In this document: one piece after another, positions 42,301 to 57,300 of the stretch
Numbering within the stretch: position 1 is the first letter of the stretch
How the letters are laid out: every line of letters begins with the position of its first letter
Source of the DNA: Petrosia ficiformis
Lineage: Eukaryota; Porifera; Demospongiae; Haplosclerida; Petrosiidae
Reading direction: 5' to 3'
DNA: 64,000 nt
Assembly (NCBI GenBank): GCA_947044365.1
Contig: OX345636.1
Span: 21,616,548 to 21,680,547 of the forward strand
Position numbers and translations under genes: made by a program
Notes under the pieces: generated by a model
Seen by the model: only the letters and a program-made list of their open reading frames with translations
What the model was told of the DNA's origin: nothing
Databases searched by the model: none

Positions 42301-45300
42301 CTCTATAGTCTATATTAACCTCTTTTCGTAGAATAGTAGCCTCACCTCTTTGATATAAGTTAAATGAAAATCATTATGGAATAAATGGAATTCTGAATAT
42401 TAACCGTAGAAAATGAATAATATTCACTTGTGGTGCCACTGCCTTGATTTCAAGCTGTACTTCGATTAAATACCTTTCAAGTTATGTTTCCATTTGTTTG
42501 TTTGCTAACTATGACTTTAGAAATTGTCATAACTTTAAAATCAAAAGGTTTTAGGAAAAGTCTTTTGTTTTTGTTTATATTTGTATGATTTGAAGTCTGT
42601 TACTAGCTCCTTGGAAGTGCCTAAACGTCATTAGGTTTTTTTTTAAAATGTGATAATACATGCAGACACACAAATTGATTACAGAAACCCTCCACTCTGC
42701 ATACATGGGCAATTGATAATAGTTTGAGTGTGGTCAGTTATAGGATGTGTTCATGTAAAGTTGAAGCTGCTTCTGTGCATTGTCTTTTGTATACCAATGA
42801 AACTGTGACAAGAACACAATTAATACTTATTAAAAGCTCTTATAGTCAGTGATTTAGGCTTTCAATGATTAATGAAGATAAGAATTGCAACACGGAATAA
42901 GGCAAATATGTGTATCAATAATGTGTAGCAACAAGTATTCACCAAAACAAAGGAATATTTAAATATCAGTACATTTGTTCTGTTATAGTATCTGTAATTG
43001 TGTATACTTATAATCAATTAATCATACAGTTATGTGTTTTGCATAATGCATGAAAAGAATCTGAATTGATGTGCCAGTAATCATGGATTTCATTGATGAC
43101 ATGGCATCACACACACAATTAATATATTAGTTCATATAATAAATTATCCTGAAATAATATTATTCTGTTATCATCATTTAGCACCGAGACTTACTCCACC
43201 AATAAACCCAGACACTGGAACTATAAACTACATTGTTAATGAAAATGCTGGAAGTGTGACTGTATGTTTGATGAAGGATCTTGTGACTGCTGTTGATTTC
43301 GCAGTGACATTTATAGCACAAGAAAAAACATCACCTGATGCATTATGTAAGTTCTAGTCTAGCATTCATTAATGATATTTTCAGTGTTATAAATACTGGA
43401 TCAATGGGGTAGTACAATATATTATATGAATAGTATACAATGTTACCAGATGAAAAACAAATTCATGGTTTTATAAAGTTTTGGAATATTAGTAACATTG
43501 AAACTCAAGAGTTCGTATTAACTATGTGTCAGTTGCTTTAGTATTTAAACTTAGACATCATTACTATTTAATGTGGCAAACATTGTAGTAATGAGATTAA
43601 TTATATCCACAATTTTTATCACTAAATTATGTCCAAAGAATTTAGTGAGCTTTCAATTGTTAATTGAGAAAACAAACAAAATCACATTAATTTACTAAGA
43701 AACAGAGAAAGAAAATAATTACAATGATATTATGGAAAGTATATTTAACCCTCGCCTGTCTGTCAGCAACATTCTAGCGAACTTACGAACATTAGCACAT
43801 TGAAAATACTACCAGCAGACATCAAATCATACAAGGATCAAAAGTAACAATAGGCTGTTTTAAAGTTATGACAATTTTTGTAACTCACGGTCACCGTTTA
43901 ACAACTTTCAGAAGACGTCTGGTAGGAAAAGAATTCACTGAAACACATCTCATCTTGCTTCAAGCCTATCGCTGTCGAATCACAGCTTGAAATGAAGTAC
44001 AATTGAAGTAGTGTGCTGCTACAACTTCAAGCTGGCTCTAAGCTTTCTGCCATTACTGTAAATTTTAGCTCAACCCATTTCATTTCATCCAAATGATTGA
44101 AGCCACAAAATTGTTTTCTAATTTCTTCGAGTGTACATTTTAACAGTTTGCATCTAATCTTATACTTAATGTATAAGTTGTAACGCACAAACACACAAAT
44201 ATAATGTATAATAATTGTAATAATTATTGTTATCGTCAAATATTGTCTCAGGGCAGTTACTTTCTTGTCAGTGACTGAATCATTCTTGTTTCCCAAATCA
44301 CACTTGTGGCGAGGGTACTGCACTGAGAGTGCATTCATTATACTCTTGCACTAAAGACAAGATCCATTTCAATTATTCAGTTTTTGTTCTAATACATGTA
44401 ACTAAATCCTCTACACAGCCCCAGAAGATTTCATAGCAGAAGCAAAACAGGTCACCTTCCTTGCCAATGCTAACATGGCTTGTGAAACATTCACCATCAC
44501 AAATGATCAGATAGATGAAGTAGACGAATCATTCGAGATATTGTTTATTGTTCCATCTGATGTTGTACCACCATCTACTAATCCAATGGTTACTATTATT
44601 GATGATGAGAGTAAGTTAATTTAAATAAGATACTGAACACAATTAACTTAAATTGTGTTCAGTATCTTATTTAAAAGGATCATATAAATATATACAACAG
44701 ATAAGAATAATAATTATTATCATCATATATAAATACCAGTACAGTGTAGTAGGTTTATTACTAAATGTTTGTATTTGTTATCTCAAATTTCCTTATCTTA
44801 TTTCTCTGATAGGTTCAAGCGTCCGTTTCACTGAACAAACTTACTCTGGTGAAGAAGGAGGGGTAGTTGAAGTGTGTCTTATGCTAAGCAATCAGCTTGA
44901 TATGGAAACCTCTGTTACATTGTTAATCAGTAATTCTGTTACAGGATATGATGATGCAGAAAGTGAGTTTCATTATTGCATGAATAATAGTCTTCCTATA
45001 TAAATTATTGAAAATACATTTTTTTACTATCATTATATCACTTAGATGATGATTATTCTGGTGTGCTGACTGTCGTAACATTTGTACCTCCTAATCAGAT
45101 GTCATGTTTTAATATCACATTCCCTGATGACACAGAATATGAATTTGATGAAGCAATAAAATTAACAATTAATACTACTGGTAGTGGTTTAAATCCTGGT
45201 ACTATTACTGAAGCTGATGTTATTATCACTGATGATGATAGTAAGATATAATTATATGAACATAATAATAATAATTATTCATAATTATGCAGTTGTATGG

Positions 45301-48300
45301 CATATACATGAATGCTTGCACACACACAAATACACACACACATGGACTAGGGATATGTGCAAATTATGATGTAGCAGTAGTATTTATTTTTGATAATACT
45401 AATAGTAAGACATTTGACACAATGATAAATTTACACATACTGTTACATTATGAAAATACCTTTAATGATTATTTCGAAATGTTGCTGTCGTATTATAATC
45501 CACTAGGTCATTCCTATGATTGCTTTTGATGGAGTTAATCTAAATATTTGTATGTTTGTGTCACATACAATCTATGTGTTGCATACATGTATGTAGCTAA
45601 GGAAGTTTTATTATTCCTGATGGGCGATGGGTGGGGGAAGAAAGCTGCTTGTAGCTTACATAGATACTGGAACTAATAGCTGCTTTAGCTGAAATATATT
45701 TCACAAGCTCTACCAGTCATTTTAGAAAGTAAGAAGAGTAGATAAGCATAATTATATAATTTAAACTAGAATAGGATGCTCAGTTTTAGTCAGCCAATGA
45801 TTACTGATTGATGACAACATAAAGCAATCATAGGTGTACTTTTTCTCCATATATCTTGTTTTAACTGTGAAATAATTATTACTCTTGAAAGCCCTTAGAT
45901 TTAATATTGAAGGTATTAACAATATCTGCACATTTGTTTCTATTCTGGTAGAAGAACCATTTGTTTATGATGTGCTTTACAATTATTTGAAATTGTCAAG
46001 ATCCACAAAAATATCCTCATGATCCTTTGTCATGTAGACACATGAGACTTTGTAGAAATCAATTTTTAGGAATGTTATTACTAAAATTTTATGTATTATT
46101 TCCTTGTTTATAGTGACAACTATTGGATTTAGTCCAATTGCATATCAAGAAAGGGAAGAAGTTGGATTTGTTACATGGAGAATTGTTGCCAGTAGCCCAG
46201 TACCCAGTGAAACTCTTTTACGGATAGATGAAGTGATAGGAGAAACGGCTACAAGTATATATTATTATTGTAATAAACATAACTTTATATTAAACTCCAT
46301 TATTTTATACAGGTGGTATAGATTATGATAGCTTTGATGGTAGTGAAGTCACTATACCAGCAGGAGAAACAGTGGTAGAGTTCAATGTTACATTTGTAGA
46401 TGACAGTTTCTTAGAATCAATTGAAACATTTAGTGGAATGTTGTCAATAGTTTCAGGCAATCCGAGAGTCACAGTTGATAGTAATACTGATACAGCTACA
46501 GTGACAATACTTGATGAAGCTGACAGTATGTTGTTTCCATAATTTTGTGTTTGTAGTTTCAGTTGTTTATGCTTGTTTCCTTGTTTACTTGTTTACTTGT
46601 TATATTTCACAGCAATCTCTGTTAGTTTTGATATGGAGTTGTATACAGTTACTGAAAGGTCAGTTGATGTCATTAGTTACTTGGTAATTAATATAGATGG
46701 CCAAACTGAAATAGATTTATTATGTTCTCTGACTATTACATTTACTGATGGAAGTGCAATAAGTAAGTCAATGACTATTCTTATTTCCTCTATGATGTAT
46801 TACATTGTATATAATATATCAACAGGGTTATCAGATTACAATGCATTAAGTGGATCATATTCTATATATGTTGGGAACAGTACTGAGAGAATACCATTTA
46901 CAATTTTATCTGATACTCTGGATGAGGGTGTGGAATCTTTTAATGCTCAATTGAGTGTAGATGATTCATTTACTAACAGAATAGTTTTAGGTGCTATACA
47001 AAATGCAAGAGTTGATATTTCTGATGATGGTATGTTGACATATATAGATATTATAGTTATATTTTAATTATATAACAATATTAAGGAAAAATATTGACTG
47101 CTCAAGGTCTGTTGTATAACATTTATAATTTCTACATTTACAATGGTTTACTTTCAAAATTTTACAATCCTTATTAATTTTATTTTAGATGTTCAATTTG
47201 ATATTGATGTACAGTATCGAGACATTGATGTGCCAGAAAACAATGGAACAGTTACAGTCTGTGTGCACAGATCAGGTGATACAGCACAAGTTTATTCAGT
47301 TACTTTGGAAGCAGAAGAAAACACTATTGGATTGATTGCTGATGGTAATATGTGTTATATGTCACACAACTACTTATATATACTGTGGTGGGAGGAGAGA
47401 GGGAGAGGGAAAATCCCCCACCTTACAATAATGATGTTTATTAATTAACCCTTAGAAGGCTGATGTCACATATATGTGACATTTCACCCCTATATGGTTC
47501 AGAGTGTGTTCCTAGCAATATGAAGCTCTCCAAATCCTTGTAATTGGTGTCAGGCAAGCCCATGAATATGGCTTAAAAAGTTGATGGTTTTTTGGCCGCC
47601 CTTTGGCCTAAATAACGACTACGGGCGGAATTTTAAAGGGGGGTGTCCCCCGTTGATAGGGGTTTGAAGGGGGTGCACCCCCTCGCCGCCCACGCAAATA
47701 GTGGTTTCAATGACCCCGCCCACACACTTTGGTGTGTTTCTGAGGCATTTCCCTTGGTGTAAAACCTGAAATCGTGGGTGTAGCTGGTACTGACATGCAG
47801 TGGGGTCATTTTGTTTGCCACAGTTCCAGTCAAAAGAGGGAGAGCACTGCATTTGATTTAATCCTACGAAGCGCTTGGGGACTTTCGAGTCCCGGTAAAC
47901 AAGTTGGTGGAAGTAGTACTCCATGTCAGGATCCAAGTTTACGAAAGAGAAAGTGAACGGTGGCCAAAATATATGCAATAGAGTCGCCAGTGTTGGAAAT
48001 GGGAAGAATTTTGATAAACAAGCTCAGTACTCTAAGGGTTAAATTATTAGTTTGTGCAGTATATGCACGAGGGGTTAAGTGATTAGTTGTATCCATCCAC
48101 CTATCTGTCTGTCTGTCTGTCTGTCTGTCCACTCATTGTGCATAAAAACATTTTTAGAAAAGGACATTATAATAGTTTAAACACATCAAACAGCACAAAA
48201 TTAGTGGTATAAGAATATATGCATATGTTGCTGAGGCTAAAACAGTTCACAGTATTCACACTTCCTCAGTTTTCTAGAAACTCCACCATTTTTCTGTCAG

Positions 48301-51300
48301 TCATGTCCTTCATAATATAATATAGCACATGTTCACAAATCAGTATTGCATGGGGTATATGTTTAAATTCATCTGGTATTGCATATTATGTACCTTTTTA
48401 TTATTTAGATCCAGATGATTTCAAAGGACAGATTCAGACATTTGATTTTCCTGTTAATGTTGCCATAGTTTGCCGCTCATTTCAAATAGAGGATGATAGC
48501 ATAGCTCTAGAAGGAGATGAGGATTTCAATGTCATGATAACAGCAGTTTCATTAGGAGTAACAATTGGAAATGCTACCAGTGATATTACTATTTTGGATG
48601 ATGATAGTCAGTTACAAATTTTGCGTATCTCATTGTGTAATATCATTCGGGGAAATTGATATAACTGTTACAATAATATTAGATATTATAATTAGTTGTG
48701 GGACAAAATGGAATTCTCACTTTGAATATTCATGGTAGAAAATGAATAATATTCACTTGTGGTGCCACTGCCTTGATTTCAAGCTGTACTTCGATTAAAT
48801 ACCTTTCAAGTTATGTTTCCATTTGTTTGTTTGCTAACTATGACTTTAGAAATTGTCATAACTTTAAAATCAAAAGGTTTTAGGAAAAGTCTTTTGTTTT
48901 TGTTTATATTTGTATGATTTGAAGTCTGTTACTAGCTCCTTGGAAGTGCCTAAACGTCATTAGGTTTTTTTTTAAAATGTGATAATACATGCAGACACAC
49001 AAATTGATTACAGAAACCCTCCACTCTGCATACATGGGCAATTGATAATAGTTTGAGTGTGGTCAGTTATAGGATGTGTTCATGTAAAGTTGAAGCTGCT
49101 TCTGTGCATTGTCTTTTGTATACCAATGAAACTGTGACAAGAACACAATTAATACTTATTAAAAGCTCTTATAGTCAGTGATTTAGGCTTTCAATGATTA
49201 ATGAAGATAAGAATTGCAACACGGAATAAGGCAAATATGTGTATCAATAATGTGTAGCAACAAGTATTCACCAAAACAAAGGAATATTTAAATATCAGTA
49301 CATTTGTTCTGTTATAGTATCTGTAATTGTGTATACTTATAATCAATTAATCATACAGTTATGTGTTTTGCATAATGCATGAAAAGAATCTGAATTGATG
49401 TGCCAGTAATCATGGATTTCATTGATGACATGGCATCACACACACAATTAATATATTAGTTCATATAATAAATTATCCTGAAATAATATTATTCTGTTAT
49501 CATCATTTAGCACCGAGACTTACTCCACCAATAAACCCAGACACTGGAACTATAAACTACATTGTTAATGAAAATGCTGGAAGTGTGACTGTATGTTTGA
49601 TGAAGGATCTTGTGACTGCTGTTGATTTCGCAGTGACATTTATAGCACAAGAAAAAACATCACCTGATGCATTATGTAAGTTCTAGTCTAGCATTCATTA
49701 ATGATATTTTCAGTGTTATAAATACTGGATCAATGGGGTAGTACAATATATTATATGAATAGTATACAATGTTACCAGATGAAAAACAAATTCATGGTTT
49801 TATAAAGTTTTGGAATATTAGTAACATTGAAACTCAAGAGTTCGTATTAACTATGTGTCAGTTGCTTTAGTATTTAAACTTAGACATCATTACTATTTAA
49901 TGTGGCAAACATTGTAGTAATGAGATTAATTATATCCACAATTTTTATCACTAAATTATGTCCAAAGAATTTAGTGAGCTTTCAATTGTTAATTGAGAAA
50001 ACAAACAAAATCACATTAATTTACTAAGAAACAGAGAAAGAAAATAATTACAATGATATTATGGAAAGTATATTTAACCCTCGCCTGTCTGTCAGCAACA
50101 TTCTAGCGAACTTACGAACATTAGCACATTGAAAATACTACCAGCAGACATCAAATCATACAAGGATCAAAAGTAACAATAGGCTGTTTTAAAGTTATGA
50201 CAATTTTTGTAACTCACGGTCACCGTTTAACAACTTTCAGAAGACGTCTGGTAGGAAAAGAATTCACTGAAACACATCTCATCTTGCTTCAAGCCTATCG
50301 CTGTCGAATCACAGCTTGAAATGAAGTACAATTGAAGTAGTGTGCTGCTACAACTTCAAGCTGGCTCTAAGCTTTCTGCCATTACTGTAAATTTTAGCTC
50401 AACCCATTTCATTTCATCCAAATGATTGAAGCCACAAAATTGTTTTCTAATTTCTTCGAGTGTACATTTTAACAGTTTGCATCTAATCTTATACTTAATG
50501 TATAAGTTGTAACGCACAAACACACAAATATAATGTATAATAATTGTAATAATTATTGTTATCGTCAAATATTGTCTCAGGGCAGTTACTTTCTTGTCAG
50601 TGACTGAATCATTCTTGTTTCCCAAATCACACTTGTGGCGAGGGTACTGCACTGAGAGTGCATTCATTATACTCTTGCACTAAAGACAAGATCCATTTCA
50701 ATTATTCAGTTTTTGTTCTAATACATGTAACTAAATCCTCTACACAGCCCCAGAAGATTTCATAGCAGAAGCAAAACAGGTCACCTTCCTTGCCAATGCT
50801 AACATGGCTTGTGAAACATTCACCATCACAAATGATCAGATAGATGAAGTAGACGAATCATTCGAGATATTGTTTATTGTTCCATCTGATGTTGTACCAC
50901 CATCTACTAATCCAATGGTTACTATTATTGATGATGAGAGTAAGTTAATTTAAATAAGATACTGAACACAATTAACTTAAATTGTGTTCAGTATCTTATT
51001 TAAAAGGATCATATAAATATATACAACAGATAAGAATAATAATTATTATCATCATATATAAATACCAGTACAGTGTAGTAGGTTTATTACTAAATGTTTG
51101 TATTTGTTATCTCAAATTTCCTTATCTTATTTCTCTGATAGGTTCAAGCGTCCGTTTCACTGAACAAACTTACTCTGGTGAAGAAGGAGGGGTAGTTGAA
51201 GTGTGTCTTATGCTAAGCAATCAGCTTGATATGGAAACCTCTGTTACATTGTTAATCAGTAATTCTGTTACAGGATATGATGATGCAGAAAGTGAGTTTC

Positions 51301-54300
51301 ATTATTGCATGAATAATAGTCTTCCTATATAAATTATTGAAAATACATTTTTTTACTATCATTATATCACTTAGATGATGATTATTCTGGTGTGCTGACT
51401 GTCGTAACATTTGTACCTCCTAATCAGATGTCATGTTTTAATATCACATTCCCTGATGACACAGAATATGAATTTGATGAAGCAATAAAATTAACAATTA
51501 ATACTACTGGTAGTGGTTTAAATCCTGGTACTATTACTGAAGCTGATGTTACTATCACTGATAATGATAGTAAGATATAATTATATGAACATAATAATAA
51601 TATTCATAATTATACAGTTGTATGGCATATACATGAATGAATGCACACACACATATATATTATACACACACGCATTCAGCCACAAACTATTACTTTTGTT
51701 ACTATTACATTCAGAACCACAAATCAGAGGTGATAATACGACAATATTTGAAAACAGAAGTCCAGTTGGTGTGTGTGTTGATTTAAGGGGAGCTACACAG
51801 AGTACAAGCCAAGATTTAACAATCACATTTACTCCTCAATCGAAACCTTCAGCAGCAAAGCAAGCAACACGTAAGAATATGAAATTGTATTTTAAGTTTA
51901 GCTCCTTTATTCCTCACACCATCTAATTACATCTCTCACTTCATAATACAGTAACTAATGAATAGCTGTTTTGATTAATTATGTTTGACTGAAATTGCAT
52001 TTTTCATTTCAGCTGATGAAGATTTTGATAGTACAGTGATGACAGGGGTAATACAACCTGGACAAACACAAGTTTGTGTGGATATTATTATTGTAAATGA
52101 CAGAGTAGAAGAAGGAGATGAAGAATTCTGTATACAATTAAGTTCAGATAATAATGATATTGATTTTGGAAGTGAACCATGTAATATTTGTGTCACTATA
52201 GTAGACCCAACAACAGGTTTGTGAGTCTGTACTGTGTAGTCATGTATGATGTCATATAATTTACATCAGTATAATATGGAAATTGATATAGTGGCAAAGG
52301 ATTTCCTTGAGGAATTTAGTACCAGCAAATGGTTGAAAAGTATCCCAAACTTTGTTTTATATTGTTTAATTTGTTAGTGTACTTGTGCATCTCTTGTATG
52401 AATTCCAGCAATTGTTGTAATTAACACATCAAGTGTATGCTTTGCCTTCAACTGCTCCTAATTGTAATAATTATGCTGAAAAGAGCCATCTTTATACATG
52501 TCCTCAATGTCCTTAACGACATGTCATGTATATTAATGGATCATCAGTTCATTTTACAACACATGTAACCTTCTACCTGAAAGATGAAACTAATTATGGC
52601 TTAATTTTTTGTTTTACAGTATGTCCTTTACTTGCTGATGTCATGTTGGTTGTTGATGGATCTCAGACTGTAATGCCTGAAAATTTTGTTACTCTGATAA
52701 GATTTGTTGTTACAGTAACAAGACAGTTTCTAATTTCTCCTGAAGCAACTCATGTGGGTCTCATACAGTTCAGTGTACCGATTGACTTAGAAATTGGTTT
52801 GGGTACTATCACAAATGGTAGAGCATTGGAGATGAATATTACGAATATCATGTATCAAAGTGGTGGTGATACGAATACAGGACCAGCAATTCAACAAGCT
52901 ACCAATGAATTATTGAATTCACCACAAGCAAGAAATGTGTCGAAAATTATGTTCTTGTTCACAGATGGAATCGCTAATTCACCATCAGATGCTGTGAGTG
53001 CTGGTGAAGCAGCACGTAGGGAAAAAATTATAATTACAGCCGTTGGAATAGGTATTACTTCTGCCTCTGCTAGAGAAAATCTCCAACAAATAACAGGAAG
53101 TAACAATAGAGTGTTGCTAGTTGAAAATTTTAATGAAGAACAGTTGAATGATATTATAGATGATCTCACTACACAATCTTGTCCCAGTATGTAATATACT
53201 ACACACACATCATACATATAATATTAAGAAGTGTACTTTGATATGTATGCAGCAAATGTGATATGTTATTACTACTGATCCAATTTGTGTGTGTCTCCAT
53301 TGTAATTATCATTTGTCATAATCTACACGGTACACTCCTGACGTTCGTATTCTTAGTGAGGTAGTAATACTAAACTTCATAGGTAGCTATGAATAATAAC
53401 TGTACTTTTTGTACAACTGTTTTATGTGCATAGTTAAGTTGTAGATGACTTATTTGAGTATATCACACAGTTGTTAAAATATTACAAATATTGGAGCCTA
53501 ACAATAAAATATTATATATTCTATTTTATCCACAGCTGTGCAGGTATCATTCACTGAAGCAGATGTTAGGGTTAATGAAGACAATGGCACAGTTTTTGTT
53601 TGTCTTGTGAAAGACAAGCAAACTCTTCTTGACATAGAATTACAAGTGACTGCAAGAGAACGGAATCCTTCAGATGCTATCTGTGAGTTTTCATGCTTTT
53701 TATCACATGATTTATTTCCTATATGCATCCACATTTCCATAATTATATATCCATATTCATTATTTTAACTATTTATAATCTCTCCATCTACAATGTATAT
53801 TGTACATTGTATTACATAAACATTTCATTGTATATATAGCACCCGGTGACTTTGATGCAGATACTATAAACATTACGTTCCCATCTGGACAAAACAGAAT
53901 ATGTGTGGAATTTAATATCACAGATGACCTCATAGCAAGAGAGTTCACAGAAATATTTGAAGCAGAGTTTCGAATTACTTCAGATAGTAGATTTGCAGTA
54001 CCTGGACAGACACCAATGTCTACTGTTACTATCTTAGATGATGATGGTATGTTGAGGTTGAACAATGAATCATTATGAAGCAAGACTGTAGACATGGGCA
54101 TCCCTTCTCAGCTAGTATGGTCATCACTGCCTAAACATTAATTACATGTCCACAAAACATGTAATAGATATTAAATAGACAGCTATTGTATTATGTTTGA
54201 TGTGCCACTGTCTCGGGTTGTTTTCAGCTTTCTATAGGCAAGTAGAAAAGATGACTTTCATATTCAGGTTCTTGCAACCATCTTTGTTCTAATGGCAAGC

Positions 54301-57300
54301 TGTTTATTTTTTTTGTAGCTTCTTTTTTTTTCAATGTGGAAATAACTAGTACAAAGTATAAATAAGTAAATATTCATAAATAGTATTGTTATAATAATGT
54401 TATTTCTACACATAATAACTCATCACATTTTGTTTGTCATTTTAGAAGTGACAATTACTCCAATGATAAACCCAGACACTGGAACTATTAATTATGTTGT
54501 TAATGAGAATACTGGAAATGTGACTGTATGTTTGATGAAAGATCTTGTGACTGCTGAAGATTTCATAGTGACATTTTTAGCACAAGAAAAAACATCACCT
54601 GATGCATTATGTAAGATTAGTGAAAATAGAATTATTAAATATTATATACAATATAACTATAATGTGATATTATAATTATATATATATAAATAATTATATA
54701 TATATATATAATATTATATATACTATAATATCGTATTAGTATATATAATTAAATATATAATATATTATATTATATTATCTATTTATACTTTATACTGTCC
54801 ATACTCTATCTACCACAGAAATGAGGGATATAACAGGTCTACGTTTCCTTTGCATGTTGCAATAAATTCAACCAATCAGATCAATTGACATCACAGTTGT
54901 AATGCAGCACCTTGCTAAGCAACAATAACAGTGTCTGCAACGGAGAGTTATTTTTATGGCCTTCTAGATTCTGTATTTACTGAAAGTCGTTACCTCTCTT
55001 TGATTGTACTGAAATTGGCGGAGTGTAGATGCAGCACGCTTGTTAGCAAAGAACACATTTGTGAAATAATTAAACAATGAAAATATACCTAGGAGCTAAT
55101 GCATGAAGGCTTGGAGCTGCTTGTGATCTGATTGATAAAAACTTGTTATATTCCTCAGGAAAGCAAAATGCTTTCATAATGCCTTGTAAGGGCTTCAGGC
55201 TCTGCCCTTTGGCTTCACTCAAGCACTGTCCTTTCCCACATGACATGATGCAATGGATTGCTTAAAATGATATTTCTAAATGTGTTATCAATGTGTTATA
55301 AAATGTTCTTAGAATAGTAATAAAGAAATAAAATAGATTATTCTCAACTATATAGCTATACTACTTGATACAGTTAATAGATTATGCATCATTAAAATGC
55401 TGCAATCTCATTGGTCAATTAAAAGGTTCTAAATTTCATACAATGAACAGAAACAAAGTTTGTTGTAAGGCTGGATCTGTTGAACTTTAGTAACTGAGAA
55501 AATCACTAAAGTGTTTGCATTGACTGCCGACTGCTGTCCACTTGTAAAAACACTGTCCGGCTACTTAAACAGCTGAGATTTGTTTTAAGAGGGATGACCA
55601 CATTAGTCATGAGACTGGTCTTCAGTGTTGCCCTCTACAAGAAATTCAAAAAGAAATAATAGACAAAACATATAACTGTAGTTTTGTCATAAAAAGCTGT
55701 AAAATTAACAGTACACAGATTTCAATTTAGAGGACTTCATACAAACTATTTTTAGGGCCATCCCTATAATTGCTTTCCACGGGGTTGATAATTATATATA
55801 TATATAATTATATATAATTATATATATATATTTTTTTTTTTTCTTGTGTCCACTTATGCGAGTATGCGTTGTATACGTAGTTAAGAAAGTGACGTAATTC
55901 CGGGGCCAGGGCTCGGTCAATTAATGGCCGTGGCAAGTAATAGAACACGCGTTAGCCTGGAAACCACGCCCTATCCTGCACGCAAAATGGCGGTTAAGTG
56001 GGAAGGGCCTGGTATCAGCTGGCAAAGGTCATTTTCTTGTCCACGATTTCATGGACAAATAATATTCATATGCGGTCACGTTATGAAAATAAAATGATGT
56101 AATTATAGTAAGTGTAAACTGACATGTAAATTCTGGCAAATGGACCTCATCAGTAGTAATTCTATCAGTCCAAAGTTTAGAAACAAGCATACAATATAGC
56201 CTCTGGATTACCATAAACTAGTGGCATGTGACCAGCACTGTATTGTACTAATATGCTTCATTATGGCAAAAAGCAGAGATATTACAAGGACTATTGGAGC
56301 AATTCTCTGTCCAAGATACACAGATAACCAAGCAATGCTTGGTAATTCATAGATTTGCCGAAACTAGTCGGTAGGACCACCAGAACATCGCTACCCAACA
56401 ATACAGAAGATATCTGTAGTCTGTTCCTTCTTTAGTAAATTTAGAGATATCAGCAATCGTTTCCCAGAGTTTACACACTTATTATAATTACATCATTTTA
56501 TTTTCATAACGTGACCGCATATAAATTATTCATTGTCCATGAAATCGTGGACAAAAACATGACCTTTACTATATAGCCCTTCCCGCTTAATTGCCATTTT
56601 GCGTGTGGGATAGGGCGTGGTCTCCAGGCAAACGCGAGTTTGAGCTCAGCAAAAAAAATCTGCTTGTAGCTTTTGCAGAAACTGGAACTAATAGCTAATA
56701 GTCAGCTATTCTACCTGAAATATATTTCTAAAGTTCTGCAAGGTCCTTTAAAAGGTAAGGAGAGTAGATAATGAAAGTAATAACTATAATAGGCTGATGT
56801 GTTTCAGGCATGAGATAAAGTCAGCCATGATTACTGGATGCTGGACACCACAAAGCAGTTATAGGGATACTTTTTTCTATATATCTTGTTTAATCTATTC
56901 CATAATACCGTACCCCTATAGTAGAAGCTTTTCTTCTATTCTATATAATACTTGGAATAAACAAGTGATTTTTATTTCTTCCAATGTGGTTTGTAACACT
57001 AACAGAATATTGGAAAATGTCTTGTATGTATGAAGGTGATAGTTTATGTAAAACATTATAAATTTGGACTGCAGAGTGATACCTACCACAATCTTTAACA
57101 AGTGGTTAGCACTTAGACCTGCTTGCTCACTTGTAGATCTAGTCAATGAACTAGTAGCTTTAGTACGGAATGTTTCAAGCTGCCTCTCTCTCTTTACTGT
57201 TGTGGTGACCACACAGTGTCATAATAGTCACATATAGGTAAAACATATGTGTGGTATATTAGATTAAGAGTAATATGTTGGTGAATTGAATTTTGCGATA

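Larger units (their letters stand above)
37327..43181. other. Large gene B intron (5.9 kb)
   Basis: No exon recognised. Contains the hairpin MITE cluster (38048-39304), TA microsatellites (about 38420-38496, 38811-38836, 39308-39396), a hairpin around GTGCTATATCAGATTTA (about 38519-38600) and a direct repeat of about 95 bp (41551-41645 and 41846-41940). From about 42406 it is the left part of the recent duplication. Confidence 0.7.
42406..45325. repeat. Recent segmental duplication, left copy
   Basis: Matches 48735-51650 at a constant offset of 6329 bp up to about 45260, exons and introns alike; I saw no difference by eye until two substitutions near 45222-45234 and a 3-nt indel after. Contains exon pairs NO and PQ. 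Confidence 0.9.
48735..51650. repeat. Recent segmental duplication, right copy
   Basis: Copy of 42406-45325 (offset 6329). It is inserted between exon F and exon I relative to the gene A order, where gene A has only the GH pair. Confidence 0.9.

Noticed and set aside
44027..44338. 103-codon minus-strand frame, repeated identically at 50356-50667
   Set aside because: It is duplicated only because the whole 2.9-kb block is; it lies in an intron and resembles no known protein.
47619..47978. Minus-strand frame shared with 31660-32034
   Set aside because: Both lie inside the piggyBac-type MITE; the frames are not conserved and have no recognisable domain.
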